A stretch of 45,591 nucleotides of DNA, from NCBI GenBank assembly GCA_900088475.1, contig FLMG01003843.1:1-45591 (forward strand), written 5' to 3'. Shown piece by piece: positions 1 through 10,490 of the stretch; position 1 is the first letter of the stretch; each line of letters starts with the position of its first letter. A program made the translations under genes and the position numbers. The notes below the pieces were generated by a model. The model saw only the letters and a list, made by a program, of their open reading frames with translations. It was not told the origin of the DNA and searched no databases. This DNA comes from Hyphochytrium catenoides (Eukaryota; Sar; Hyphochytriomycetes; Hyphochytriales; Hyphochytriaceae).

Positions 1-896
1 TGTCATCAGCAGACTGCAGCTACTCTTACCTAGCCGCTGCCGTATTCATTGCAGCAGCTGCGCCATCAGAAGGAGGCGGGTAGCGGGCTAGCAGTAAATA
101 AACAGCCGCTGATTAGTGGCTTATTAGGCTAATAACTACTACTACTACCACTGTACCGTTTCAATGAGGCGGGCCTCTTGTTGGCAAGCCAAGCAGTTAT
201 TGATTGTTGCGGCGCTGTAGTAGTTGTATTCACCACAACAACGACCAGCAATAATAGGATACCTCACCCTCGCCAGAAGCACAATAAGCTCTGCTGTTCC
301 ATGCGCGGAGTAGTAATACTTTAGTGCGTTCTTCGCCCATGTGCCGGCAGATTGGGTCAGAAGAAGAAAGAACCATTTTCTTCTTTGCTTTCTGAAGATC
401 TGGTCTTGAAGCAAAGAAGCTTCTAACTGATTGCAACAAAGCTTGTTGGTTCCTCAGACTTCGCGGCGCTTCATCGTTCATTTCTACCTGGAGTTCTATT
501 GTCCGCATCGCAATTGCGGTCTACATTTGCATCTCCAGGAGATCGACAGCACCACTGGAAGAGTTGACAGCCTCCTCCCAGCAGCCATCTTCCTGTGTGC
601 CTGCTTGTTGCAACCACCACCGAGGGAGGCAAGTTCTTCTCTGCAGAGACTCATTGTCGCTCGCCAGGTCAGGTTAGTGATGTTCTTCTGACTCAGTCGG
701 CCATAGGATTAGCTAGATAACACCATTGCCTAGAGGAATCCCTACCACCCAGCCTAACGTCATTGGCCGTGTATCCCTACAACGCCTTTTCGCCTTGCAC
801 TAGAGCGATTCTTTTCGCTTAGGTCAAGGTCTTAAAAACGAAAGGAACCACTCTGCTGCTCCAACGCACCTAACAGATCATTTTTTATCAGGGATC
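1..896. other. Intergenic / 5' flank, no supported gene
   Basis: No convincing coding exon is visible. The stretch contains scattered CTA/TAG trinucleotide runs, for example around 136-150 and 215-230, and several short open frames on both strands without recognisable domains. It ends just before the start codon of the thioredoxin-like gene and presumably holds its promoter and 5' UTR. Confidence 0.5.
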
Positions 897-2049
897 ATGG
901 CGGCTGACAGCGTTCAGGCTCTTCTATTAAGGGTCTTCATTCCAACCACCATTTACATCGGTTACCAGGTCCGTGTCCTTTTCGGTAGATATCATTGTTT
1001 ATCCATGTAGTAACCACACAAAAAAATCTGCGCCTCGGGTGCGGCGCCTTTGATGACCTCTTTATTCCCGCAGATGTACTTCAGTAACGCCTCCTTTGAC
1101 GAGAATCTTTTGAGCCCCGTTCTGCTTCTGATCGGTCTCCAGGTAAAACAAGTTCTGCACCCTCCTAAGCATCCATTTACCTAACTGCACACCTGTAGTT
1201 TATACTATTCACTTTCAGTTACGTGATGACTGTCGACACAGGAGCAGTTGTCGGAAAGCCAGGCAAGTGACCGCTTGCGTCCAGTAAACATCGCACAACT
1301 GCAGCACGTTTCCGTCGCTAACGACTAGATTGTCCTCTTTCGCCGTTTTGTGCCGTCTCTTCAGCTGCCAAACTTAATGAGCTCAAGTTCGTTCAAGGAG
1401 AGCCCGTCGACGTGGATCAAGGGCAGGTGACGGTTGTCGAGTTTTGGGTAAGATGCTTGATATTTGCCCACCTTACTCGGCACACTATTTATCTGTGACG
1501 GTCACATTCATGTTCCTAGGCTACCTGGTGTCCACCATGTAGAACGAGTATCCCACACTTGAGCAAGGTCTATGACACTTATAGAAATCAAGGTACAAAG
1601 CTATATATCGATCACACATTATCACGTTTGTCGCCCGTATTGACCCTAACCACTTAATAGGTGTCAGGATTGTTGGGGTGACAGTGGAGGATGAGCAACG
1701 AGTGACGGACTTCGTTAATCAAATGAAGAAAGACTTCCGGTACCCGGTCGCCGTCGATTCCACTCACAAAGTCTCCAAGGCGTAAGATATCTTATACAGC
1801 GGAGTATCTATCCACCTACTCAAGCTCGTCCCGTTTAGCTATCCACATTCAGGCATCCCACATGCAGTAGTTGTAGGCAAGGACGGACTCATCACCTGGA
1901 CGGGTCATCCGATGAACGGCTTAGAGGTAATTCCTGATTCGTAGGACTATCCGAGAGTGGTCGTGGAGTGAAACGTTTAAACTGCTCCTGTGTAGGCGGC
2001 AATAGAGAAGGCCCTCACTCAAGCCTCAGGCAAGCCCAAAGCAGAATAA
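897..2049 (+). CDS. Membrane-anchored thioredoxin-like (TlpA/AhpC-type) protein
   Basis: Eight exons join in phase to 207 residues: 897-968, 1074-1142, 1199-1262, 1365-1447, 1520-1592, 1661-1781, 1839-1926 and 1996-2049. The product has a thioredoxin fold with the active-site motif WCPPC (Cys100, Cys103), preceded by VVEFWAT and followed by a cis-Pro region, GIPHAVVVGKDG, typical of TlpA/AhpC-TSA-like oxidoreductases. A hydrophobic stretch at residues 35-55 could be a signal anchor, so the domain may face a lumen or periplasm-like space. The likely role is thiol-disulfide exchange. The redox domain is certain; the first two exons are less so, since an ATG at 1226 is in frame and would give a soluble form of about 150 residues. 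Intron 3 (1263-1364) appears to be a GC-AG intron with donor AG|GCAAGT, and intron 1 starts with the unusual GTCCGT. The gene converges on the BART-domain gene 30 bp downstream. Confidence 0.85.
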
Positions 2050-2079
2050 GGACATGGAGGGTGTCTTGTCGCGATCCAA

Positions 2080-2547
2080 TCAATTCCCTGTGCTTTTTCT
2101 CGAAGCTTTGCCCCACGCCCTGAGGATACTGAAATAGTACCTGCATGCGTTCTGGCTCCTCATTATATCCCTGAAGCTCTGGAAGTCTGCAGAGGCTACG
2201 ACGATTGTAATGAAGGTGTTGAGCACCTCAGCACCAGTACTGGAGGCTGAATTTGTGCTCATCTGTAGCTCTTTACATAACGTCATGAATGAGTCGGCGC
2301 TGTAGCCATGGGCCGACAAGCATTCCGTCAGGTCTCGTTCCATCATATTGACAAAGGTCTCGTGTAATCTGGAGCATTGCAGAGGGTACTCTGTGCTTTC
2401 TGTGGAGTCAACAGTTTGCGGAACCAGCTCTTGGAAGCTGTCTAGCAAGTCCAAAGTGGCTCTTTCCCATCTACTCGTTCTCTCCTCGCTCAGCACATCT
2501 TTAATGATTGCCAGTAGCTCTTCCGTCTTTTGTGCTGATTGGGGCAT
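2080..2547 (-). CDS. BART-domain protein (ARL2BP / CFAP36-like)
   Basis: A single exon of 155 residues. The central part, about residues 60-135, matches the BART fold seen in ARL2-binding protein and CFAP36: an acidic helix carrying HETFVNMMERDLTECL, then a segment around FMTLCKEL, then a long hydrophobic helix and the block SADFQSFRDIMR, which corresponds to the TDFLAFKEMF region of ARL2BP. In known members this domain binds GTP-loaded ARL2/ARL3, small GTPases acting in tubulin folding and cilia. Residues 1-55 are an N-terminal extension. The ATG at 2547 is the first in the frame and no intron is needed. Assignment to ARL2BP rather than CFAP36 cannot be settled by eye. The TTLL9-like gene in the same window fits a ciliated cell. 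Confidence 0.65.
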   Translation of the reverse strand: MPQSAQKTEELLAIIKDVLSEERTSRWERATLDLLDSFQELVPQTVDSTESTEYPLQCSRLHETFVNMMERDLTECLSAHGYSADSFMTLCKELQMSTNSASSTGAEVLNTFITIVVASADFQSFRDIMRSQNACRYYFSILRAWGKASRKSTGN

Positions 2548-3546
2548 TATGAGTTATGATCGTTGCTTAGGCTTGGGATGGACTCTGACAGTATACAAGG
2601 TAATAACTGGAGTCTGAAATGCTCGGCCCACATTCATTAACGAATGAGCCTAGGCTGGCGGCGGACAAGGGTTATGGCTGCCTTATCCAAAGTTCAAACC
2701 TGTGACTGCCAACTAGGGATGCAGCCCAAATTTGGTTGAGATTATGTTCTGCCTCGATTGTGGCTTGGGGCTATCTTTTGTCCTCACCTCTTAAGATTGG
2801 TAAGACAACCATACTTGGATTATTGTGCGCCTATCTCCTGCCCTAACCATAGTAACCAAGAATAAGCAGCGGATCGTGACTGTAGAGCCCTGCGGCGGGG
2901 GAGGCAGTAAGAGGAGCGGCAAGAGGAACGCTCTAGAAGATGCAGCAGCGGCCACCATCGTCCCACATCGTCAGATAACTTTTGGGATTGTCGTTACTCT
3001 TTTCTTGATGCTTCCCTACAGGTAGCTTGTCTGTCCTCATCCTGTGCTGTGCGTTGTTGCTGTGATGTGCTGTACTGAAAGTGTAGTTGGGCTCTCTTCT
3101 GGCTCTCTGGCTCTCCCATCCACCTTCAAGTTTGACTGCCTGTGTGATACGCATAGTTCTAGGGCCATAGGCCATAGGATGGGTAGGGCGATAATGGGCA
3201 TGGCTCTTGCGCGGCGAGACAGATTGGGCATAGAGTTAGCGGTTCTATAGGGAATGTAGAGGGAGAGATTTCTCTTCGTCCACTGGCTCGAGTGAGTGAG
3301 CGCTCCTCCTGATGCGTGAGCTTTGGCCCTCGAGGCAACAGAGCCTCAGTCATGCTGCTGCTTCTCAGTAACGCGCCACGGAAGAGCTCCTTGACCAGCA
3401 CTCAGCAGTCACACCGACGCTCATCAGCAGAGGCACACACCTTCGCCACCTCAACGGACAGGCTGACCGTTGTCTTCGCAGTCTCCTTGGCCTCCTTAAT
3501 CGAAGTAAGAAGAACCAGCTATTCAGCTGCTCCATTGCTCAGACCA
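2548..3546. other. Intergenic region between BART and PX genes
   Basis: I find no supported gene. Several open frames of 60-80 codons overlap on both strands without domain signatures. Immediately before the PX gene, a GTAAGA donor-like site at 3505 and a CTCAG acceptor-like site ending at 3543 suggest a short 5' UTR intron. The open frame of the PX gene also extends upstream to an in-frame ATG at 3352. Confidence 0.4.
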
Positions 3547-4152
3547 ATGAAGAAAGGCTTGGGTGAGAAGAAGCGGCATGCGTCGTGGGGCACCTCCCCT
3601 GTGAGCATCAGTATCTCAGGAACAAGTCAGCTGGGAAGCACCACTATGTATAACCTTCACATGGAGAACACACTGACATCCTACTGGTGGAAGGTGGAGC
3701 GGAGATACTCTGAGTTTCTCCTGCTAAGAAACAGAATTCATCATGCACTAGTGACGACTGAGCATGAGCACTGTCCTGGATGCAAGTCCTTCCTTCTGCA
3801 TTTGGAAAAGATGCGCTTTCCCAAGCGGTTGGTCATTCTCAGAAGCTCGCATTCCGTCATCCTCGACCGACAGAAGACCCTTCAAGACTTCTTGCAGTGG
3901 CTTTCTTGGAGAATGTACAATCCTGAAGTCAAACGCTGCATTAACTGCGGACACAAGATAGCGGCGCATCTAGAAGAGTTCTTGGCAGATGATAGCACGC
4001 AGAAGGTTCATGTAGAAGTAGAAGGCCAGCTTTTCGCGGAAGCACGAGCTGTTCCTGCTTCGGTTCGAAAGCTGGCCTCGGCGAGCTCTTCGAAGCGTCT
4101 TCTTAAGAATGGCGAGAGCATTGACGACGGCAAGACCATGAGGATTGCTTGA
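3547..4152 (+). CDS. PX-domain (phosphoinositide-binding) protein
   Basis: The single-exon product is 201 residues from the ATG at 3547; an ATG at 3352 in the same frame would add 65 residues of low-complexity sequence. The PX fold is shown by a strand pair ending in YNLHMEN, the hallmark RRYSEF motif (the Arg that contacts the 3-phosphate of PtdIns3P), a basic segment MRFPKR (PX proline loop) and the closing helix KTLQDFLQWLS. Between these lie HCPGCKSF and CINCGHK, two CxxC pairs that could hold zinc, an arrangement I associate with stramenopile PX proteins. The C-terminal tail is basic and Ser-rich. PX proteins bind endosomal PtdIns3P, so a trafficking role is likely but unproven. No second functional domain is visible. 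Confidence 0.75.
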   Translation: MKKGLGEKKRHASWGTSPVSISISGTSQLGSTTMYNLHMENTLTSYWWKVERRYSEFLLLRNRIHHALVTTEHEHCPGCKSFLLHLEKMRFPKRLVILRSSHSVILDRQKTLQDFLQWLSWRMYNPEVKRCINCGHKIAAHLEEFLADDSTQKVHVEVEGQLFAEARAVPASVRKLASASSSKRLLKNGESIDDGKTMRIA

Positions 4153-5426
4153 GGGTCTTATCGCCTGGAAGCTAGTTTTGCTGAAAGAGTCAGTCATCTC
4201 GCTCTCCTCATGAATAGAGTATTTATATCGAAAGAATAGACGTTGGAAATAGTCGCCACCTCGCGGATCGTCAAGCAATTAAGCTGCTTAGGGACCTTCT
4301 GGAGGCAGCTCGGTGGGAAAACGAGGCACATGGATTGCATAGACGCTAGATCTTCGGTTTGACGGGAGCGACGCATTCTGCTGCTGTTGGGCATGCCAGA
4401 GGGCTTTCTCTTCTTTGATGCTTAGCAGTTTCAATACACTCACTCTGTGAGAAATATCCAGTCTTTCACATAACGATGTTAGGAGGCCTAAGGCCAGGAG
4501 ACTGATGAGAGAGGAGGTCGTCATAGGTCTGGAAAGGAGGGGAAACATGAGCAGGAGAGAGTATCAGTCGACGAGAAACTCAGAGGAGGGTTCTGGGCTG
4601 GAGAATTTGTCGTCTGTTCTTCCGTCAGTCCAGACGACTCTTCAGCTGAATATAATATGGTGTCGTAGCACCTCCGCAACTTTCGGATGGAGCTATGATT
4701 ATCCATCATCCATTTTAAAAAAATATCTATCAGTGGCTTCCACCTTCCCCGACGTCGTATCGGGCTCACTGAGATCATCAACCCAAACAGCCTAATAGGT
4801 CACCGTTGTAGTCGTACCGTCAAGGTCATAGTTGTACACTGAAGGTAGTAACCAGGGAGATGTAAAACGGTTCTGTCATTGAAAGGGTGCGTGATGCTTG
4901 CGTGTCCTCCTCGCCCCTCATTTTTTCTCCTGTAGTATGAGATGCTACGCTGCTGTCTCTCTTCATAGTCGCCTTCAGCCAATGCGCCTCTCCCTTCGAT
5001 CTACGGGGGCGCCTTCTATTCAGCGGGAAGCTTCAGCCACGTGGATCGCGCTAGCTCTCAAGGACTACATCATGGATTGGACAGTGACCGATGGGCCATG
5101 ATGTGGCCACGAACCCCGTAAGAGCCACCGTTTTGCGAGAGGCGGCGAGTCCGTGACAGTAGGGCCTGCCTCAGTTCCTCTCATTCAGCATCGGATGAGT
5201 TCTCAGGCGAGAAGAAGGTCTTAGTGAGAGGGAAGTCTAGGGAGCCAATGCTAGAATGATGGGACTTTCGTGCTTGAAAGGCTATGCTTTTTTCTGGCGG
5301 TGCTTCACAAGCAGACAAGGGGTACTGCTAACTTCCCCCCGTAAAGCAGGATGCTGAAGCAGATAGGCTGCCCACACTTTACCCTGTCTTCCCAGCGACA
5401 CCACTAAGGAGATTATCACTCAAAGC
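4153..5426. other. Intergenic region with weak open frames
   Basis: No gene is supported. On the minus strand, frames at 4521-4781 and 4288-4548 look faintly protein-like (the second has a hydrophobic run LISLLALGLL after a possible TTTCCAG acceptor), but I could not join them in phase. On the plus strand a frame at 4937-5101 encodes 54 residues with an Arg/Ser-rich start resembling a mitochondrial presequence. Just before 5427 the frame of the ankyrin gene stays open back to an acceptor-like TTCCCAG, so that gene may have a further 5' exon here. Confidence 0.4.
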
Positions 5427-7083
5427 ATGAAGCTTCCCAGAATACGGCCGCTGAGAGGGTTAGCCAGATACTGGCGGCATGCACTGCGTGATGGAGAACA
5501 AGGAGAGAAGACTTATCGCCTGGAGGGAGATTTGGCTGTAGCCATTACTACGCTACCCAGAAACGGTGATCCTGTCCCTGAAGACCAAATGGATGAACTA
5601 AAGTAAGTTAAATAGAGAAAGTATGAATGCCTTGCCCGACGACGTCATATTGAGCCTGCCACAGGGCCATATTGGACTCCTGGCTGGATGACAAGAATAA
5701 ATGCAGTCCAGATGATATTATCCCTGGCGATATGAGTGGCAGCACTGCCCTCATTCTTGCGTCAAAGCTAGGCATTGTCACGGTCATACCGTTACTTCTT
5801 GAAGCAAAAGCAACAGTAGATAAGCCTAATAGGGTAAGGCAGAGATAACGTCGAATCTGAGTTGGACCCCTAGGCTGAAACATGATACTTCTTTCTTTAG
5901 AACGGAGAGACAGCACTCCTTGCTGCCTGTGAAAAGAATCAAACTGAGGCTGCCAAGCTGCTTCTAGACTTTGGAGCAGATCCTTCCGTTATGGATAAGG
6001 TATGTTAACAAATTCCCACCTTCCTCGTTCCAGCCAGAAAGTCTCAGACCCGTTTTCCTCTTATAATTCTCCAGCTTGGCATGTCTCCCTTAATGTATGC
6101 AGTGCGCAACGGTAACTTGGAGCTCGTAAAGGCGCTTGCAGCTCGCCATGCCTGGCAGATGGCACCCGACGAGGTAGAGTCTCCCAGCGCACGCTGCCAA
6201 GTGTATCTGGGTTGACTTACTAGAGAACTCTTCAAAGGCTCATCGCGCCGGACATAAGACAGCCATAGACTATGCCGACGAGTTTGGCTTACTCGAGATC
6301 AAAGATATTTTGCTAAAGGATTTGACATGTAAGACAGACTGCGTTTGGGACACGTGAAACTGCATCCTAGAGTTCTCAATTGCTGCCCATGCTGTAGACC
6401 AGCTACAAAGAAGGGAGGAGAACTTGCTAAAGCTGCCTCCCTCCAAGCGTCCCATGCCGCAGGATGTCTGCGAAAAGCGTCAGGATCGCCCTATCACTCC
6501 CACGATGAAGGAAGGAACTCAGACGAATAAGGCTAGAGTTAGAGAGGAGAGAATGATTAGTCCCGGGCAAAATCCTCCATACGGTAGGAAAGGGCAACTA
6601 CGCGACACTCCCAGCAATAACTCGATGGTAGCAGCCACCAGTCCGGAGAGGTGCATCTCGGCTGGTGATAAACTTAGCTCGGAAACCCAGCTCTTTCTTG
6701 GGAGAGTGAATGAGAAGGGCTTCCGATGGCAGCGCATGGGTCCGGCAAAGTGGAGATCCTTGCAGATTGATGATCCTAGTGAGAGTCGGCACAATCCAAA
6801 ACTGTCGGAGGACCAACTACCAGCTACCCTGGAAAAGGAACAACCATCCTGGGCACTCCAGGGACAGATTTCGAGCAACAGAACGTTCACGAACCGAGTC
6901 GGGGACATTATTGAGGAGACTAGGCGGCACGGTCGAGATAAAAGTTCAGTCCCAAATATCGTAAGATTGTGCCCTCCAATACCGACAGCTTCGCAAATGC
7001 GAGATGTGGACTATGCGAAGCCGCCAGTTCAAGAGACCCTTTGTTACAGCAGTCCTCAGCGCGCGGAGAATGTCCTTCGCTAG
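5427..7083 (+). CDS. Ankyrin-repeat protein with long disordered tail
   Basis: Six exons close in phase to 439 residues: 5427-5602, 5665-5833, 5901-5999, 6075-6173, 6238-6328 and 6398-7083. Residues about 78-212 form four ankyrin repeats with the expected pattern: STALILASKLG, NGETALLAACEKN followed by AAKLLLDFGADP, MSPLMYAVRNGN, and HKTAIDYADEFG. Two central exons (5901-5999 and 6075-6173) are exactly 99 nt, one 33-residue repeat each, in phase 0. Residues 213-439, one large exon, are polar and rich in Arg, Ser, Pro and Glu with no visible domain, presumably disordered. Ankyrin repeats are protein-binding scaffolds; no partner can be inferred. The N-terminus may be incomplete because the frame is open upstream to an acceptor-like site. 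Confidence 0.8.
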
Positions 7084-7177
7084 CTGTCACCATCATAGCC
7101 GTTGATGTTCCACCGTAGCTAACTCACAGACTCGGGGCGGTTGAACCCTTCTCTAACCGTCCCCCAAACAAGTGCCT

Positions 7178-7354
7178 ATGGCGTTGTCTAGCAATAGTCT
7201 TTCGACTGGGACTAGCGTTGCCGGGATGCTCCTATTGACTACTTTCTGCTGGATGGTTACTACTTTTGGTCTTCGGGTTGACTCAAGAGAGACTTACATC
7301 CCAAAAAGACCACGTGCCAAGGAACCCACGCCCTCTGAGAATAGCTGGTACTAG
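7178..7354 (+). CDS. Small single-pass membrane protein, hypothetical
   Basis: A possible 58-residue protein begins at the ATG at 7178, about 95 bp after the ankyrin gene. It has a short Ser/Thr N-terminus, one clear hydrophobic segment (GMLLLTTFCWMVTTFGL) and a charged, Pro-rich tail containing PKRPRAKEP. The arrangement suits a small organellar or ER membrane protein with a positively charged tail. I do not recognise the family, and an open frame of this length can arise by chance. Confidence 0.3.
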   Translation: MALSSNSLSTGTSVAGMLLLTTFCWMVTTFGLRVDSRETYIPKRPRAKEPTPSENSWY

Positions 7355-7564
7355 GAGGCCTGAGCTGCTGCTACTAGAAGATCTGAGTTCCCCTGCTTCG
7401 TATAGCATGTGCTCCTTTCGGAGAAGTCCTAGGAACGGGGTCCTCATGCACACAACTCAGTCCATACTTAGTCTCTTCTCCTCGCATGCCACACCAGTCA
7501 TGGAAGATGATACGGACAAACTCTATAATAGATGGTAGGAACATTTTATGCAGTTTTCCTCGTG

Positions 7565-7612
7565 GAGGCAAAATATTGATAGCAACCAGAGGCAACATAT
7601 TGATAGCAACCA
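7565..7612. repeat. 24-bp tandem duplication
   Basis: Two adjacent 24-base units, 7565-7588 and 7589-7612, differ at one base (A/C at the eighth position). Each begins GAGGCAA and ends GATAGCAACCA. There is no sign of function; it looks like a slippage duplication. Confidence 0.9.
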
Positions 7613-8446
7613 CCAGCAGGGACCGCTTTGAACAGTGTGAAAGACAAGGAAACCGGAAACACGTGCGATTTCAGCGAAGTATTCGAACGAGTAGTAGAAG
7701 GCACTCTGCACTCTTCATTGTGCTAATACCACTTTATCGATTGGAAAAACTTCGTCCCGGTACGAGCTCCCAGCGATCCTTACTACCACGGTCTTGCTGC
7801 TGGGCCTCAGCACTAGAAGAGATCTAATGGACCACCACGGCATTAAGTAGCGTCAGCTTGCTCTAAGGTCCATGCTGTGTACGGTGTCGTTCCGCAATTC
7901 GGCAGCATGATGCTTGTCCAGGCTTGTCTTCCGTTACCTGCAGCTTCCGTAGTACTGTATGCAACAGCAGCCACAGTCTATCTGGCGATCGGTTTCGCTT
8001 CTGGTCTTCGTGATCCCTAAGCAGCACGTTGACAAGTACGCGTCTTCCCTCTCTCTTCGAACCTCATCAGACGTTGATAGTGTTCCAGTGCTTGGTAGAA
8101 CTGTCGCCCTGATAAGGTGCTTCCTAGGAAGGTCTCCAGAAAGCTGTGGTGCCCAATAATCAGCACCATGCGACAGTCCAGTAGAACATGCTTCGACTTC
8201 CAGTTTCCATTTTCTTGCACGACGAATGAACAGCACCTTCTTCTTGGCCATCTCAAGATGAGCATGCTTATTTGCTAGTTCTAATTTTCAAGAGAACGAC
8301 AAAACCCATCCCATAATTCTGTAGGTGATCGCTGATCGCTGCACTACTACGGTAAAACAGTTCTAGAAAGGCGAACCAACAAATTTGCCCCGCTGTAAGA
8401 ATTACTAGGACAATAGTAAGCCCAGCTCCGCTACGCAGGTCTGTCA

Positions 8447-8480
8447 TAGTCTGGGAAGAAGGTTAGTCTGGGAAGAAGGT
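8447..8480. repeat. 17-bp tandem duplication
   Basis: The 17-base unit TAGTCTGGGAAGAAGGT occurs twice in direct succession, at 8447-8463 and 8464-8480, with no mismatch. It lies in gene-poor sequence just upstream of the Pol III-like boxes. Confidence 0.9.
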
Positions 8481-8524
8481 TCATAGTAGTTCAAAGCAAG
8501 GCCTTGTTGTTTTATAAAATGGGG

Positions 8525-8590
8525 TTAGGTTAAAATGGTTAGGATATCGGCTCCAACCAAGCGCTGTTATCTGTTTCCGAGTTCGAAGAT
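8525..8590 (+). other. tRNA-like A-box/B-box sequence (Pol III-promoter-like)
   Basis: The segment around 8525-8550 reads like a tRNA D-arm (A box), with TAAAATGGTTAGGATATCGG, and 8579-8590, GAGTTCGAAGAT, resembles the T-loop B box (GGTTCGANTCC). The spacing of about 50 bases is right for an internal Pol III promoter, and a TATAAAA lies just upstream at 8512-8518. I could not pair the acceptor or T stems and no valid anticodon loop is visible, so this is not a functional tRNA. It may be a decayed tRNA gene, a tRNA-derived SINE head, or chance. Confidence 0.3.
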
Positions 8591-9556
8591 GCAACAGATT
8601 CAGCAGGCAGTATATTTTAGTCCTACCTCCAGGCCGCCAACCGCTCACCGCCTTGCTCTTTACCTATCGCGCTAATAAGAGCTCTAAGAATGCGCCTAAG
8701 ATGGATGCTCGAGGAGGAAGGACGATTGGCTACCTTCGAAGAATATCCCATCAAGTTCCGTCTCCGCCAGAAATTATCTGCAGGGTGTGAGTGTCGATGA
8801 CGCAGTAGTTCTATGCAATCATCTATGACACACCTATGGCTTTTGACAAAGAGGTCTTGAAAAAACTTGAAACATCTGAAAGCATGAGCCCATCTACTCG
8901 TAGAACCCGATGAAAATCTACAGATTGTCCTACCTGCCGTTAAGGTCCGAATGTCTGAAATAAGTGTTTGTTCTCTTCTCTCAGTTCTACGAAAAGAGCT
9001 ACTACTTCTTGGCGTGCTACTACTAATAAAGATCCTTCTTCTGGCACAATTGAATAAGTGGTTAGCTGGTATCTCCGTCTGCTGCTGAGCACACTACTAC
9101 TCTCAGAAGCTGTTTCCAAGGTATCTGATGCTTTCTTGTGCCGTACTACTACTTCTAGCAGTAGACAGAACAACGGCGCCGGCGTAGCTAGCTCTTTATT
9201 TGATGGCTCCCTGCTTCCCCTGGCAATAGGGGGGCTTAGGATTAAACCAGGGTGCTTCCTGGCCAGAAGAACTTGTGCCCGACTATTAATGCCGGCCCAT
9301 GCCGGATCATCGCAGAGAAGAGACAAGGGCCAGAGAGGCCAAGACAGGGCCAAGCTCTCTTAGTATGAAGGGAAGTCAGCTTTTTCCCGCTCCTGGGTGA
9401 CTGCTGATAAGCCTCTTCCACAGGCCTTTCACTCTTTAGGGACAGGACTACTCTACATATGCTCTCTTCTCAGATCTCAATTACATCTGAACCTCACAGG
9501 CACACGTCGACTCAGCGTCCGCTTCCTGAAGAGTTGCCCCTCTAACGAATAAAAGC

Positions 9557-10351
9557 ATGCACTACGTTCATTCCGCATCCACGACCCTCTCGTTGGCACT
9601 AGTTTGCCTATTCGTCCATAGCTTCAAGGCTGTCACAGCTGCTGATGACGGCGTGGCTTGCAAAGATAAATGCTTACGAGGAAACTGGCAGGTTGCTGGC
9701 TGGGCCACTTATCCTGATTCCCCAGCCTGTTGGAAAAATGAAGGAAGCTACTTTAGCTGTTTTGACAAGATCAATGGAAACTGTCCGTGGGGAGGTATGA
9801 CGGACTGCACAACCGTCCCGGCCCCAACCGTCACGCCTGCTCCAAGGCCTACTCCTACTCCTACTCCCAAGCCAACACCGGCCACCGGGAACCCGACCCC
9901 TGCACCTACTCCCAGGCCAACACCAACCGCTGAGAACCCAACCCCTACTCCTACTCCTTCTCCCACGCCAACACCAACACCAACGACAACCACTAAGAAC
10001 CCAACTAAGGTCTGCCTAGGAGTCTGTCTTCGGGATAACAATCAGCAAAACGGCTGGGCTAGTGCTAACGCGGGCGCTCCACCGTGCTGGAAGGATGAGG
10101 GCACCTACTTTAGCTGTTTCGACTACCTTAATGACAAGTGCCCCGAGGGAAGTACTATCAGTGACTGTCCCAAAAGTGAGATGCCTCCTCTTTGCGATGG
10201 ATGGGGAGCTTACTGCGGAACAAGCGACTGCATCAACCCTGCGCGGCGAGGTTGTTGCTATGACCCTGCTGAGAACAGTTACTTCTCCTTTTGGTGGTAC
10301 GTCAATGGCCAGGCCAATGATGAGTGCAAATCGCCTTTGGTCCGGTCATAG
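9557..10351 (+). CDS. Secreted Cys/Trp-rich protein with Pro-Thr linker (paralog A)
   Basis: This intronless gene encodes 264 residues. Residues 1-28 are a signal peptide (hydrophobic core around [10 protein letters not shown], likely cleavage after AVTA). Two homologous six-cysteine modules follow: C35-C39-C58-C68-C76-C84 and C153-C157-C177-C187-C195-C204, both carrying W/ACWK(N/D)EG-Y-FSCFD. They are separated by a 63-residue Pro-Thr linker (about 88-150) of the kind found in secreted carbohydrate-active or adhesive proteins. A third, different six-cysteine module (C213 to C257) contains [15 protein letters not shown] and the aromatic run FSFWWY. I do not recognise the family. The exposed aromatics plus PT linker suggest surface or glycan binding, which is inference. 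The paralog at 12778 is about 3.2 kb downstream in the same orientation, and a decayed fragment lies between them. Confidence 0.85.
   Translation: MHYVHSASTTLSLALVCLFVHSFKAVTAADDGVACKDKCLRGNWQVAGWATYPDSPACWKNEGSYFSCFDKINGNCPWGGMTDCTTVPAPTVTPAPRPTPTPTPKPTPATGNPTPAPTPRPTPTAENPTPTPTPSPTPTPTPTTTTKNPTKVCLGVCLRDNNQQNGWASANAGAPPCWKDEGTYFSCFDYLNDKCPEGSTISDCPKSEMPPLCDGWGAYCGTSDCINPARRGCCYDPAENSYFSFWWYVNGQANDECKSPLVRS
9815..10005 (+). repeat. Pro-Thr coding minisatellite in paralog A
   Basis: Imperfect repeats of CCNACNCC-type hexanucleotides encode alternating Pro and Thr in the linker of the secreted protein. The tract is more than twice as long as the equivalent one in the paralog at 13030-13110, so the linker has expanded or contracted in multiples of the repeat without breaking the frame. 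Confidence 0.85.
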
Positions 10352-10490
10352 GTGGACCCACCAGATGATGACGTCCTTTACAGATTGCGCTAAGTTCTAC
10401 ACTTGCCTCGGCATCCGAATCTCTCCTATAAACAACATAGCTTCTATATGATTTTTAATATGATCAAAAATATAGAATAATGAAGAAGTG

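Larger units (their letters stand above)
7355..9556. other. Gene-poor stretch with repeats
   Basis: No gene is firmly supported across about 2.2 kb. Two overlapping minus-strand frames at 7934-8265 look partly protein-like but compete with each other. A plus-strand frame at 9058-9363 starts with a signal-peptide-like leader and a SDAFL segment, with no recognisable mature domain. The stretch contains two short tandem duplications, a Pol III-promoter-like sequence (listed separately) and scattered CTACTACT/AGTAGTAG runs. The bases just upstream of 9557 (9487-9505) resemble those upstream of the paralogous gene at 12778. Confidence 0.4.

Noticed and set aside
9748-10041. Minus-strand frame of Gly-Val repeats
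   Set aside because: It is the antisense of the Pro-Thr linker of the secreted protein.
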